Below are positions 35,926-43,787 of a DNA stretch of 64,000 bases, piece after piece (the first letter of the stretch is position 1; every line of letters begins with the position of its first letter). Location of the stretch: the NCBI RefSeq assembly GCF_001700435.1, contig NZ_LYPC01000011.1, forward strand, positions 62,001 to 126,000. The letters run 5' to 3'. The notes below the pieces were generated by a model that was given only the letters and a program-made list of their open reading frames with translations, was not told the DNA's origin and did no database searches. This stretch comes from Paenibacillus pectinilyticus. GTDB taxonomy: Bacteria; Bacillota; Bacilli; Paenibacillales; NBRC-103111. Made by a program: the position numbers and the translations under genes.

Positions 35926-36378
35926 ATGATGGAACTGAAGTATGAATTTTATATTGGCGCAAGTCCAAAGCAAATTTGGGATATTCTCATCACACCAGAG
36001 GGAACTCGGCAAATCTTGTTCGGCAGTGTCTTGCAGTCTACTTTTGAAATCGGATCGGACTATGCCTACGTAGGGCCAGGCGCTGATGGTGAGGAAACCG
36101 TCCACGTGTATGGCAAAATTCTGGCTTATGAGCCAGAGAAACTCCTTAGCTGCACGGAGCACGCAGGCCCTTCTTATCGGGAGAACCACGCTGAGTTTGA
36201 ATCTCGCATGACCATCACACTGGAAACCGTCGGCAGTTGCACGAAGTTAACCCTTGTGAATGATCAATGGACACCAGACCACCCTAGTTTTGAGTCGACG
36301 AAGGCGAGCTGGTGGATGATTTTAAGCAACATCAAGACTTTAGCCGAGACGGGTAAAACGTTAGATTTCGGTTGGTAA
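35926..36378 (+). CDS. SRPBCC / AHSA1-family protein
   Basis: 150-residue protein of the START-like superfamily, with the N-terminal signature ASPKQIWDILITPEGTRQ and the C-terminal helix WWMILSNIKTLAETGK. Members bind hydrophobic ligands in a helix-grip fold; the ligand here is unknown. AAGGAG precedes an ATG pair at 35926 and 35929. Divergent from an AraC regulator, a common arrangement for this family. Confidence 0.9.
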   Translation: MMELKYEFYIGASPKQIWDILITPEGTRQILFGSVLQSTFEIGSDYAYVGPGADGEETVHVYGKILAYEPEKLLSCTEHAGPSYRENHAEFESRMTITLETVGSCTKLTLVNDQWTPDHPSFESTKASWWMILSNIKTLAETGKTLDFGW

Positions 36379-36399
36379 GGTTCACCAGCTCTAACCCCA

Positions 36400-36577
36400 T
36401 GGTATAAATACAGTGTCTTTTTCAAATAAGAGCAAAAATCGGCTGTTATATTGGATTATTCCAGTAGCAAAGCCCCAAATCGACCCCTACAGGGTCTTTT
36501 TTTCTGACTTGAATGGATTTGTCCAATGAAATGAATTTTTTACGCTACCTTTGAATGCTATCCACTGGATTTATCCA
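36400..36577. repeat. Four-palindrome intergenic element, type B (copy 1)
   Basis: Cores of TGGATWWATCCA form start at 36452, 36514 and 36566, with a degenerate first unit at 36400 (TGGTATAAATACA). Spacings are 52, 62 and 52 bp. The central gap holds a terminator (36482-36503). It lies between convergent SRPBCC and acetyltransferase genes. Confidence 0.8.
36482..36503 (+). terminator. Terminator inside the type B element
   Basis: GACCC-ctaca-GGGTC followed by TTTTTTT, on the plus strand downstream of the SRPBCC gene, in the central gap of the palindrome array. Confidence 0.8.
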
Positions 36578-36625
36578 ATAAAATCACTATCACTCATTAG
36601 ACTGCGGTATGGATATAGGCAATTC

Positions 36626-36649
36626 AGGAGTCCATGAGGACTCCTTTTT
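36626..36649 (+). terminator. Second terminator-like hairpin
   Basis: AGGAGTCC-atga-GGACTCCT followed by TTTT on the plus strand, 10 bp from the 3' end of the convergent acetyltransferase gene; may serve both strands. Confidence 0.65.
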
Positions 36650-36659
36650 CATAACCTTC

Positions 36660-37331
36660 CTACAACGGCTGCAGCGCTAACGTCGTTTGCCCCTCTAAAC
36701 CAGCAACCATCGCTTCCCAAGCCTCCGGTTTATTCGCAAGTACGGCATAATACTGTCGCAGGAACTTCGCCACCAACGCAGCGCTGATTTCCGTCTGATC
36801 TTCATCCGTCGGCAAGAAACAGAGATCCAACTCCTCGACCGCTTCCCCGTTGTTCTCCCAGGATGGGTGCACGTAAGGGAAGTCAATCCGCTTATAACCA
36901 AGATGCGATAACACCTCACGCCGTACGTAAGGATCCATCGGCTTCACGCCGCCAAAAGCATGATCTTCGATCCGATATGGATCGTAAATCTCAGCGAACA
37001 TCCCTGCCATCGGCTTACCCGATTCAGCAGCTAATCGCTCAAGGTCCTGCCAGCGTTTTCTCGCTAGGAACCGACCGATCCCAAGTCCCGCACCACCAAT
37101 GATCGTGAAATCCGTCATCGCCACTTGCCAATCCTCGTAGTACCGGTACTCGGTCGTACCGACGACTTTACCTTCGTGAACCGCTACGAACACACGGATA
37201 CCCGGGTCCTCTAACGGCTCCCTCCACAGTGGATAATCCAGCACTTCCTCCGGCGGAAATACCTCTTTCATCAGATCATGCATTGATCGAAACAAAGGAT
37301 CCTCAATACTCGTTATACGTATGAATTCCAT
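36660..37331 (-). CDS. GNAT-like acetyltransferase
   Basis: 223-residue protein with the GNAT pattern in part: VFVAVHEGKVVGTTEYRYY near residue 50, and LGIGRFLARKRWQDLERLA as acetyl-CoA loop near 85. The C-terminal 80 residues, including RREVLSHLGYKRIDFPYVHPS, extend beyond the standard domain. Substrate unknown. It lies 24 bp after another acetyltransferase and is the last gene of a run of minus-strand genes (nitrilase family, GNAT, GNAT). Confidence 0.82.
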   Translation of the reverse strand: MEFIRITSIEDPLFRSMHDLMKEVFPPEEVLDYPLWREPLEDPGIRVFVAVHEGKVVGTTEYRYYEDWQVAMTDFTIIGGAGLGIGRFLARKRWQDLERLAAESGKPMAGMFAEIYDPYRIEDHAFGGVKPMDPYVRREVLSHLGYKRIDFPYVHPSWENNGEAVEELDLCFLPTDEDQTEISAALVAKFLRQYYAVLANKPEAWEAMVAGLEGQTTLALQPL

Positions 37332-37355
37332 AAGGTCAACTCACTCCTATTTTAG

Positions 37356-38021
37356 TTATCTAAACGGATTCCGCCACTCCATCAACAACGCATGATTCAG
37401 TGACTCCTCATCCTCCAAATAATTCGCAACCACGCGCACAGGCGTCCGGCCGCATCGCAGCAAAAAAGTAACCACCGGGTCCTTCATCTTCCCCGCCATA
37501 ACCGCCGCCGCATACGCGTCAGCGCTCATCGTCTCGGCTACCCTATGATAGCCCGGCATACGTCCGCCTCCGAGCAAGCGATTCAGCCCCAGCTGCACCA
37601 CCACCTCGTACATGGACTGCATCAGCCATTTGCCCAGCCCAAACTTACGGTAAGCGGGCATGATGCACACGTCCACAATGTAGAGCGTATCGCCATCAGG
37701 GTAATGCGTGCGGATAAACCCATCGTCCGTCATCGCTGACCAGCTATGATCAGCGCCAGCATCCATTGCCTCGCTGCTCACGCGAAGCCCTGTAATCGAG
37801 CCCACAACCTGACCCGCCACCTCCACGCACAGCGCTCCCTCCGGGAAACGTGTCACATGCTCCGTCAGTTGCTCCTTCGTCCACCAGAGCTCCGAGGGAA
37901 ATGGCGGCGGAAAGCTCAACTGCTGAACTCGGATTAACGCATCGAAATCCGCCACGCTGTACGTGCGAATAACCGCCTGCACCGGGGTGTCGCCATCAAA
38001 CACATAGAGCTGTTTTCTCAT
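37356..38021 (-). CDS. GNAT-family N-acetyltransferase
   Basis: 221-residue protein with VIRTYSVADFDALIRVQQLSF at its start and acetyl-CoA loop VCIMPAYRKFGLGKWLMQSM near residue 125. The ATG at 38021 is 4 bp after the stop of the nitrilase-family gene, fitting translational coupling, although no ribosome binding site stands out; a longer frame overlapping that gene is less likely. The region after the loop (GGGRMPGYHRVAETMSADAY) matches acetyltransferases that occur with or fused to a nitrilase domain, so the pair may act on the same compound. Confidence 0.87.
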   Translation of the reverse strand: MRKQLYVFDGDTPVQAVIRTYSVADFDALIRVQQLSFPPPFPSELWWTKEQLTEHVTRFPEGALCVEVAGQVVGSITGLRVSSEAMDAGADHSWSAMTDDGFIRTHYPDGDTLYIVDVCIMPAYRKFGLGKWLMQSMYEVVVQLGLNRLLGGGRMPGYHRVAETMSADAYAAAVMAGKMKDPVVTFLLRCGRTPVRVVANYLEDEESLNHALLMEWRNPFR

Positions 38022-38025
38022 GACA

Positions 38026-38892
38026 TCAGGACCAATCTGTGTATAGATCAGTTCTGCGGTCGCGCCAGGTCGTGACGGAGCCTCGCTCACGAACGAGCGT
38101 CAGCAGATCCAGATCAAGGTCCGCAGTCACAACCATATCCCCGTTAATCTCGCCTTCGACCAAAATGCCTTTCGGCGGGAATGGCACATCGTTGGGCGTA
38201 ATGACAGCAGCCTGTCCGAAGTTCGCTCGCATGAAATCAACCGTTGGTAAAGCGCCAACAGTCCCCGTTGTCACCACGTAGATTTGATTCTCAATCGTAC
38301 GGGCATGACACGTATACCGAACCCGATGGAAGCCGTGCCGGTCATCCGTACACGAAGGTGCGAATAACACATCTGCACCACGCGCTCTCGCCATCCGCAC
38401 GATTTCTGGAAATTCCACATCGTAACAGACCAGAATGGCAATCCGCCCTTTGTCCGTATCAAAAACCTGCAAGGAATCCCCCGCTCCCATCCCCCATTCC
38501 TTCACTTCCGTCGGGGTGATATGCAGTTTCTTCTGCTCACCGATACGTCCATCCGGATAGAACAAGAATGCGGTATTATACAGCTTGTCCCCTTCTGACG
38601 TAATGTGCGTGCCACCGATGATTTGCATACCTGTTTGCTGCGCGAGACCTTGAAATAAGTCACGATACTTCTCCGTAAAAGAAGGCAAATCCTCGATCGT
38701 CAACGCCTTCCCATTCTCGTCGCCAATGGACATCAATTGCGTCGTAAACAACTCCGGGAATAACACGAAATCCGCCTCAAACTCCTGCGCCACCTTCACA
38801 TAATGCTCCACCTGAGCAGCGAACTCTTCAAAACTGCTAATCGTATGTAAATGATACTGTACGGCTGACACCCGCATTTTCAATATTCTCAA
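38026..38892 (-). CDS. Carbon-nitrogen hydrolase (nitrilase superfamily)
   Basis: 288-residue amidohydrolase. The catalytic triad is visible: Glu in VLFPELF near residue 46, Lys in EQKKLHITPTE near 125 and Cys in ILVCYDVEFPEIV near 155. Nitrilase-family enzymes with such a sequence cleave amides of small omega-amido or amine compounds. TTG at 38892 or 38883 and ATG at 38877 are all possible starts after AGGAGAG. It is coupled to an acetyltransferase 4 bp downstream. Confidence 0.92.
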   Translation of the reverse strand: MRILKMRVSAVQYHLHTISSFEEFAAQVEHYVKVAQEFEADFVLFPELFTTQLMSIGDENGKALTIEDLPSFTEKYRDLFQGLAQQTGMQIIGGTHITSEGDKLYNTAFLFYPDGRIGEQKKLHITPTEVKEWGMGAGDSLQVFDTDKGRIAILVCYDVEFPEIVRMARARGADVLFAPSCTDDRHGFHRVRYTCHARTIENQIYVVTTGTVGALPTVDFMRANFGQAAVITPNDVPFPPKGILVEGEINGDMVVTADLDLDLLTLVRERGSVTTWRDRRTDLYTDWS

Positions 38893-38931
38893 CTCTCCTC
38901 ATATGCAAAATGGATCTATAAGGCAGAACCC

Positions 38932-39921
38932 TTACAGCCTAACCAGCACCCGGCCTCTAACTTGGCCTGCTAATACGAGCTGCGCCGCCTCGGCAACGCC
39001 TTCTAAGGTCACTTCTTTATATACCGTCTGCTCAAGCAGCTGCGGTTTCAATTCCAACGCGATCCGCTCCCACAACGGTTTGCGTACAGCCACAGGACAA
39101 TAGACCGAATCAATGCCCAGTACATTCACCCCTCGGAGGATAAAAGGGTACACCGTCGCCGCAAAATCCGCGCCGCCCGTCAACCCGCTCAGCGCCACGG
39201 AGGCGCCGTATTTCATGCGGCTGAGCACATAGCCGAGGGACTGCCCCCCGACGGGATCTACAGCGCCAGCCCAGTACTCTTTGCCGATCGGCTTACTCTC
39301 GGAAGGCGAAAGCTCCTCTCGCGACAGCACACGCGTCGCGCCAAGCTCAAGCAAGTAATCGTGGTCGGCGGATTTCCCTGTGCTCGCTTCGACCTCGTAG
39401 CCGAGGGCGGCGAGCATCGAGACGCTGCTGCTCCCTACACCACCCGTTGCTCCGCGCACGAGCACGGGTCCCTGCCCTGGGCGCAGCCCATTCGCCTCCA
39501 TGCGGTGAATGGACAGCGCTGCTGTAAATCCCGCAGTGCCGAGGATCATCGCTTCGCGATGCGTCAGTCCCTGCGGGAGTGGTACGACCCAATCGGCGGG
39601 AACGCGCGCATATGCGCTGAATCCGCCGAAATGCCCTGTGCCCAGCTCGTAGCTGGTCACGAGTACCTCATCCCCCTCGCGATAGCGGGGATCTGACGAG
39701 GCGACCACCGTGCCGGCCAAGTCAATGCCCGGCACCATCGGGTATTGGCGCACGACCCGCCCCGATGGGCTGCAGGCCATCGCATCTTTGTAGTTCATCC
39801 CGGAGTAAGCGACGCGGATGGTCACTTCCCCAGCGGGCAACTCCTCGATGCGGAGTTCTTTTATTTGTAAAGAAAACTGATCCTGTATTCGCTCTACGAT
39901 TAGTGCGTTAAAGCTATCCAT
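38932..39921 (-). CDS. YhdH/YhfP-family quinone oxidoreductase (acrylyl-CoA reductase type)
   Basis: 329-residue NADPH-dependent medium-chain reductase without the catalytic zinc site. Features: SGMNYKDAMA near residue 42, MVPGIDLAGTV near 62, and the nucleotide fold VLVRGATGGVGSSSVSMLAALGY (in part) near 150. Family members include AcuI, which reduces acryloyl-CoA. AGGAGG lies 7 nt upstream of the ATG at 39921; a GTG at 39927 is too close. Divergent from the diguanylate cyclase. Confidence 0.92.
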   Translation of the reverse strand: MDSFNALIVERIQDQFSLQIKELRIEELPAGEVTIRVAYSGMNYKDAMACSPSGRVVRQYPMVPGIDLAGTVVASSDPRYREGDEVLVTSYELGTGHFGGFSAYARVPADWVVPLPQGLTHREAMILGTAGFTAALSIHRMEANGLRPGQGPVLVRGATGGVGSSSVSMLAALGYEVEASTGKSADHDYLLELGATRVLSREELSPSESKPIGKEYWAGAVDPVGGQSLGYVLSRMKYGASVALSGLTGGADFAATVYPFILRGVNVLGIDSVYCPVAVRKPLWERIALELKPQLLEQTVYKEVTLEGVAEAAQLVLAGQVRGRVLVRL

Positions 39922-39975
39922 GTTCACGCCTCCTCCTCATCACATCATGGCTCGTACCTTGTGTTTATTTTACCA

Positions 39976-40014
39976 CACAAAATAAACGTCTACGCCGTCC
40001 TTTTAGGACGAGTG
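39976..40014. repeat. 39-bp hairpin repeat, copy 2
   Basis: CACAAAATAA, four variable bases, CTACGC and CGTCCT-ttt-AGGACG followed by AGTG; the loop differs from copy 1 (30416-30454) but the stem is unchanged. It lies in the divergent promoter region before the diguanylate cyclase. Confidence 0.8.
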
Positions 40015-40141
40015 TGTGTATCTAAAAGTATAGTCGAATAACCTATTTTTCCCAAAAATCTCCCTGTGACTTCCTACTCGAATGTGATACCATTAAATCG
40101 ACAAATTCTCCAATAATCCTACAAATGATGGAGTCCGACTT

Positions 40142-41749
40142 ATGAATCCTATATTAACAATGTTCATTTCACTCATCGCCACTTCGGGCGTTTTTACCGT
40201 TTTCCTGTGCATCTATGCGTATTTGAAACGCAAGGATATACCTGGTGCATATACCTTCATCATTTATACGGCGGTCCAAGCTATTTATATTTTTGCACAT
40301 GCTTTCGAAATGGCTAGCGATACGTTAGCTCAGGTAAAGGGATGGACGATGATCGAATATATCGGCATCGCGGGAGCGCCTGCCATTGGCTTGCTGATTG
40401 TCATGCAGTACGTTGGCATCAACATGAATCGTAAACGGATCTCCCTGTTATTCGTTATTCCGACCCTTACATTTATCATCGTGATTACCAATGATTTTCA
40501 TCATTTGTTTTATAAAAGCATGTATTTTCGCGAAAATACTCCTTTCCTTACGACGGATACGGTCATCGGGCAATATTACATCGTTCACGGGGCTTATACA
40601 TTCGGTTGCATGCTGGCGGCAGTCGTTCTCCTCCTGCGCAGATGGCGGCAAACCAAGAAAGCCTACCGCTTGCAGCTGCTGACTTTAATGGCAGGACAAT
40701 TTCTGCCGATGACGGGGGCATTTGTTTATTTGATGGGTGTAACACCTTATGGGGTTGATCCTGTACCAATGCTCCTTTGCGTGACTTCTGCCATGTACAT
40801 CTGGGCGATCGTATCGACAAAGATGCTGACAGTGATACCGATTGCGAAGGAAAGTATTTTTGAAAGTATGCGTGAGGGTGTTGTTGTTCTGGACTTTGCC
40901 GATCGGCTGATTGACTTCAATGGTGCGATGATCTACATGTTTCCAGGCTTATCGACGCAGATGCTAGGGTTAACCCTGGATGAAGCTTGGATTCAGTTGT
41001 CGGGTACGCCATTCCCCGTGGAGCGCTCGCAAGATGGTGAGCAAGTAGAAATGGTTTGGCGAAATACCGCTGGCAGAGAGTTCTATTATCAAATCCGGTC
41101 CTCCGTTGTGCGGGGGCGTAATGGTGATCCGATCGGGAGCCTGCTAATGCTGATCGATGTGACGGAGCAGCACCTGCTGCAAGATCAACTAGAGCAGTTA
41201 GCCTACTATGATGGCTTGACGAAGCTGTTCAATCGGACGGAGTTCCTTCGTCGGAGTAAATCTTTGCTAACGGAAATGCAAAGAGATAATCTACCTTTGA
41301 GTATCATTCTCTTCGATATTGACCATTTCAAAAACATTAATGATACGTATGGTCACGATGTTGGCGACCTCGCCATTCAGCACGTTGTGGCCATCGTTAA
41401 ACGGCTAGAAGCCGAAGCACCTGAAGCGCTTATCGGCCGTTATGGCGGCGAGGAGTTCGTCATCGCCCTGCCGGGTTGCTCGCTGGAGCAAGCCGCCATA
41501 TTGGCGGAGCGCATTCGCGCGCAGCTCGCAGCGGAGTCGATGAGCGGGAGCTTCGGCACGATGAGCGTAACGGCGAGCTTCGGTTTATCGCAAGCAGGCT
41601 CGGGGCAGTTCGAGCTGTCGGGGAAGGCAGGGCAAACGCTGGAGTCATTGCTGCGTGATGCCGACATAGCCCTGTATCAGGCTAAGCGAGCGGGGCGGAA
41701 TCAGGTACGAGTCTTTGAGCCACAAGCAGCTAGCCCCCTCCTCACCTAA
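40142..41749 (+). CDS. Diguanylate cyclase with 7TM sensor and PAS domain
   Basis: 535-residue membrane enzyme making c-di-GMP from two GTP. Residues 1-220 hold seven membrane helices resembling the N-terminal 7TM region of certain histidine kinases (HisKA_7TM). A PAS-like domain (residues about 240-345) begins ESMREGVVVLDFADRLIDFN. The GGDEF domain (about 355-525) has FDIDHFKNINDTYGHDVGD and the active-site loop RYGGEEF. An RxxD inhibitory site was not clear. The stop codon TAA (41747-41749) is inside the first palindrome of a type A repeat. Confidence 0.93.
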   Translation: MNPILTMFISLIATSGVFTVFLCIYAYLKRKDIPGAYTFIIYTAVQAIYIFAHAFEMASDTLAQVKGWTMIEYIGIAGAPAIGLLIVMQYVGINMNRKRISLLFVIPTLTFIIVITNDFHHLFYKSMYFRENTPFLTTDTVIGQYYIVHGAYTFGCMLAAVVLLLRRWRQTKKAYRLQLLTLMAGQFLPMTGAFVYLMGVTPYGVDPVPMLLCVTSAMYIWAIVSTKMLTVIPIAKESIFESMREGVVVLDFADRLIDFNGAMIYMFPGLSTQMLGLTLDEAWIQLSGTPFPVERSQDGEQVEMVWRNTAGREFYYQIRSSVVRGRNGDPIGSLLMLIDVTEQHLLQDQLEQLAYYDGLTKLFNRTEFLRRSKSLLTEMQRDNLPLSIILFDIDHFKNINDTYGHDVGDLAIQHVVAIVKRLEAEAPEALIGRYGGEEFVIALPGCSLEQAAILAERIRAQLAAESMSGSFGTMSVTASFGLSQAGSGQFELSGKAGQTLESLLRDADIALYQAKRAGRNQVRVFEPQAASPLLT

Positions 41750-41881
41750 CTGGAAAACATACAGCTAAATCTGGGACATGTACCTTCCACACTGTTCGAA
41801 ATGGAAAAGATACAGCTAATTAGTCCACATGGAGCGATTTCAGTGAAAATGACGTGATTTAACTGGAGGAAATCCATTTAT
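41746..41881. repeat. Three-palindrome intergenic element, type A (copy 4)
   Basis: Units of 23 bp start at 41746, 41797 and 41859, spacings 51 and 62 bp. Unit 1 reads CTAACTGGA...TACAGCTAA and overlaps the stop codon of the diguanylate cyclase; unit 3 has TTAACTGGA and TCCATTTAT. A fourth unit is expected near 41910 but only unrelated sequence is there. The locus is between convergent genes. Confidence 0.85.
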
Positions 41882-41938
41882 TTAGAGGGCTGTCCTGGTA
41901 GACGGGAATTTGAATCTCTCCTCGCTACGACGCATGAG

Positions 41939-41975
41939 AAAAAGGGAGTTCCCATTCATCGGGAACTCCCTTTTT
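41939..41975 (-). terminator. Bidirectional terminator of the ABC exporter operon
   Basis: Arms AAAAAGGGAGTTCCC and GGGAACTCCCTTTTT with a 7-nt loop, 30 bp after the stop at 42006. Confidence 0.9.
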
Positions 41976-42005
41976 GCCCTTGCTGCGGTAAGCTACGCGC
42001 CGCCG

Positions 42006-43787
42006 TTAAAGCGAACTAGCCTGGCTGAATTGGTTCGCGTACAAGTCATAATAATGCCCGCGTCGCGCCAGCAGCTCCTCGTGCGTGCCGCGCTCCACGA
42101 TCTCGCCGCCGTGGATGACCAAGATCGCACTCGCTTCGCGAATCGTGCTAAGTCGGTGGGCGATCACGAAGCTCGTGCGCCCTTTCATGAGCACGCCCAT
42201 CGCCTGTTGGATGTGCAGTTCCGTGCGCGTATCGACGGAGCTCGTCGCCTCGTCGAGCACGAGAATCGCGGGGTCGGCGAGAATCGCCCGCGCGATCGTG
42301 AGCAGCTGCCGCTGGCCCTGACTCAGGTTGCCGCCGCCTGCGGTCAACATGGCGTCATAGCCCTCAGGCAGCTTGCGGATGAATCCGTCCGCGTTGGCCA
42401 GCTTCGCGGCGGCCTCGACCTCTTCGTCCGTTGCGTCCAAGCGGCCGAACCGAATATTTTCTCGGATCGAATCCGAGAACAGGTATACATCTTGCAGAAC
42501 CATACCAAGGTGACTGCGTAGATTATCTTTCTCCATGTCGCGAATATCGAGACCATCGATGGTGATGCTTCCCGCTTCGACATCGTAAAATCGTGTCAGC
42601 AAGTTGATGATCGTCGTTTTGCCAGCACCCGTGGGACCGACTAGCGCGATCATATCGCCCGGTTCTGCCGTAAACGAAATACCACTCAGCGTAGGCGTAT
42701 CATCCGTGTAGCGGAACGTTACCTTGTCGAACACCACTTCCCCTTTTACCCCAGACAATTGTACGCCGCCTCTGCCCGATTCATATTCCGTCTGGCTATC
42801 CATCACTTCAAATACCCGCTCCGCCCCCGCAATCCCGGACTGAATCATATTGTACTGATTGGCGAGATCGTTGATCGGCCGGCTGAACTGCTTGGAATAA
42901 TTAAGGAAACTAATGATCACGCCGACCATCGTCCATCCTTTCAGCACCATCCAACCCCCAATTGCAGCGAGCAGAATGAAGCTAAAATGATTGATCATAT
43001 TCATGCTCGGCCCCATCATGCCGGAAAGCTGCTGAGCACCTGTTCCAGCTGCACGAAGCTGCTTGTTAATGACAGCGAGCTGATCGACAGAAGCGGCTTC
43101 GCGTCGGAAGGTTTTGACCACCTTTTGCCCAGAAATCGTCTCTTCAATGAAGCCATTCAGTTCACCGAGTCGTTGCTGCTGTTCTTTGAACAAGCGCTGT
43201 GTGCGTTTTGTAATTTGCTTCGTCGTATAGAGAACGAGCGGTACAGTAACGAGGGCGATCAGCGTCAGCCATATATTCAAGGCAATCATCATGATCAAAG
43301 AACCCACAATCATAATGATACTCGTGATGATCTGCGTTAAATTCTGACTGAGCGTCGTTGCTACGTTATCGACATCGTTGGTCGTACGGCTCATGAGCTC
43401 CCCATGGGAGGTCTTGTCAAAATAACTAATAGGCAGCTTATGCAGATGGCGAAAGAGATCCTGTCTCATTTCCCAGACCGTTCGCTGGGCAACGCCTGCC
43501 ATCATGTAAGATTGCACCCAAGAGGCGACTCCGCTGAACAAGTAACACCCGAGCAAAAGAAGGCAAAGCCCGATCAATCCGCTCCGATCCCGCGGTATGA
43601 TGTACTCGTCGATGGCTACGCCGATTAAGTAAGGTCCGAGCAGAGCAAGGCCGCTGCCGAGTATCGTAAGAGCCGTCACCGTGAACAGCCCTGCGCGTTG
43701 GCGTCGTAGATAGCCCCAGGTGCGAAGGAGGGTTGCACCGATGTTTTTGGCGCGCGGTTTGCGCGTGGCCGGTTGCGTTTTAGCCAT
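42006..43787 (-). CDS. ABC exporter half-transporter, catalytic-site partner
   Basis: 593-residue half-transporter: six membrane helices, then an ATPase domain with Walker A GPTGAGKTTI near residue 390, signature LSQGQRQLL, Walker B ILVLDEATSS with catalytic Glu, and the switch His in IAHRLS. Start ATG at 43787 is placed by AAGGAGA about 9 nt upstream; it overlaps the upstream half-transporter gene by 8 bp. With that gene it should form a heterodimer of the BmrCD/YheHI type, exporting drugs or peptides. Confidence 0.93.
   Translation of the reverse strand: MAKTQPATRKPRAKNIGATLLRTWGYLRRQRAGLFTVTALTILGSGLALLGPYLIGVAIDEYIIPRDRSGLIGLCLLLLGCYLFSGVASWVQSYMMAGVAQRTVWEMRQDLFRHLHKLPISYFDKTSHGELMSRTTNDVDNVATTLSQNLTQIITSIIMIVGSLIMMIALNIWLTLIALVTVPLVLYTTKQITKRTQRLFKEQQQRLGELNGFIEETISGQKVVKTFRREAASVDQLAVINKQLRAAGTGAQQLSGMMGPSMNMINHFSFILLAAIGGWMVLKGWTMVGVIISFLNYSKQFSRPINDLANQYNMIQSGIAGAERVFEVMDSQTEYESGRGGVQLSGVKGEVVFDKVTFRYTDDTPTLSGISFTAEPGDMIALVGPTGAGKTTIINLLTRFYDVEAGSITIDGLDIRDMEKDNLRSHLGMVLQDVYLFSDSIRENIRFGRLDATDEEVEAAAKLANADGFIRKLPEGYDAMLTAGGGNLSQGQRQLLTIARAILADPAILVLDEATSSVDTRTELHIQQAMGVLMKGRTSFVIAHRLSTIREASAILVIHGGEIVERGTHEELLARRGHYYDLYANQFSQASSL

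Noticed and set aside
35836..36189. Upstream extension of the AraC regulator at 35038-35835
   Set aside because: It is antisense to the SRPBCC gene, and AAGGAG with good spacing supports the ATG at 35835.
41881..41932. Fourth unit of the type A array near 41910
   Set aside because: The sequence at the expected place has no recognisable palindrome or consensus arms.
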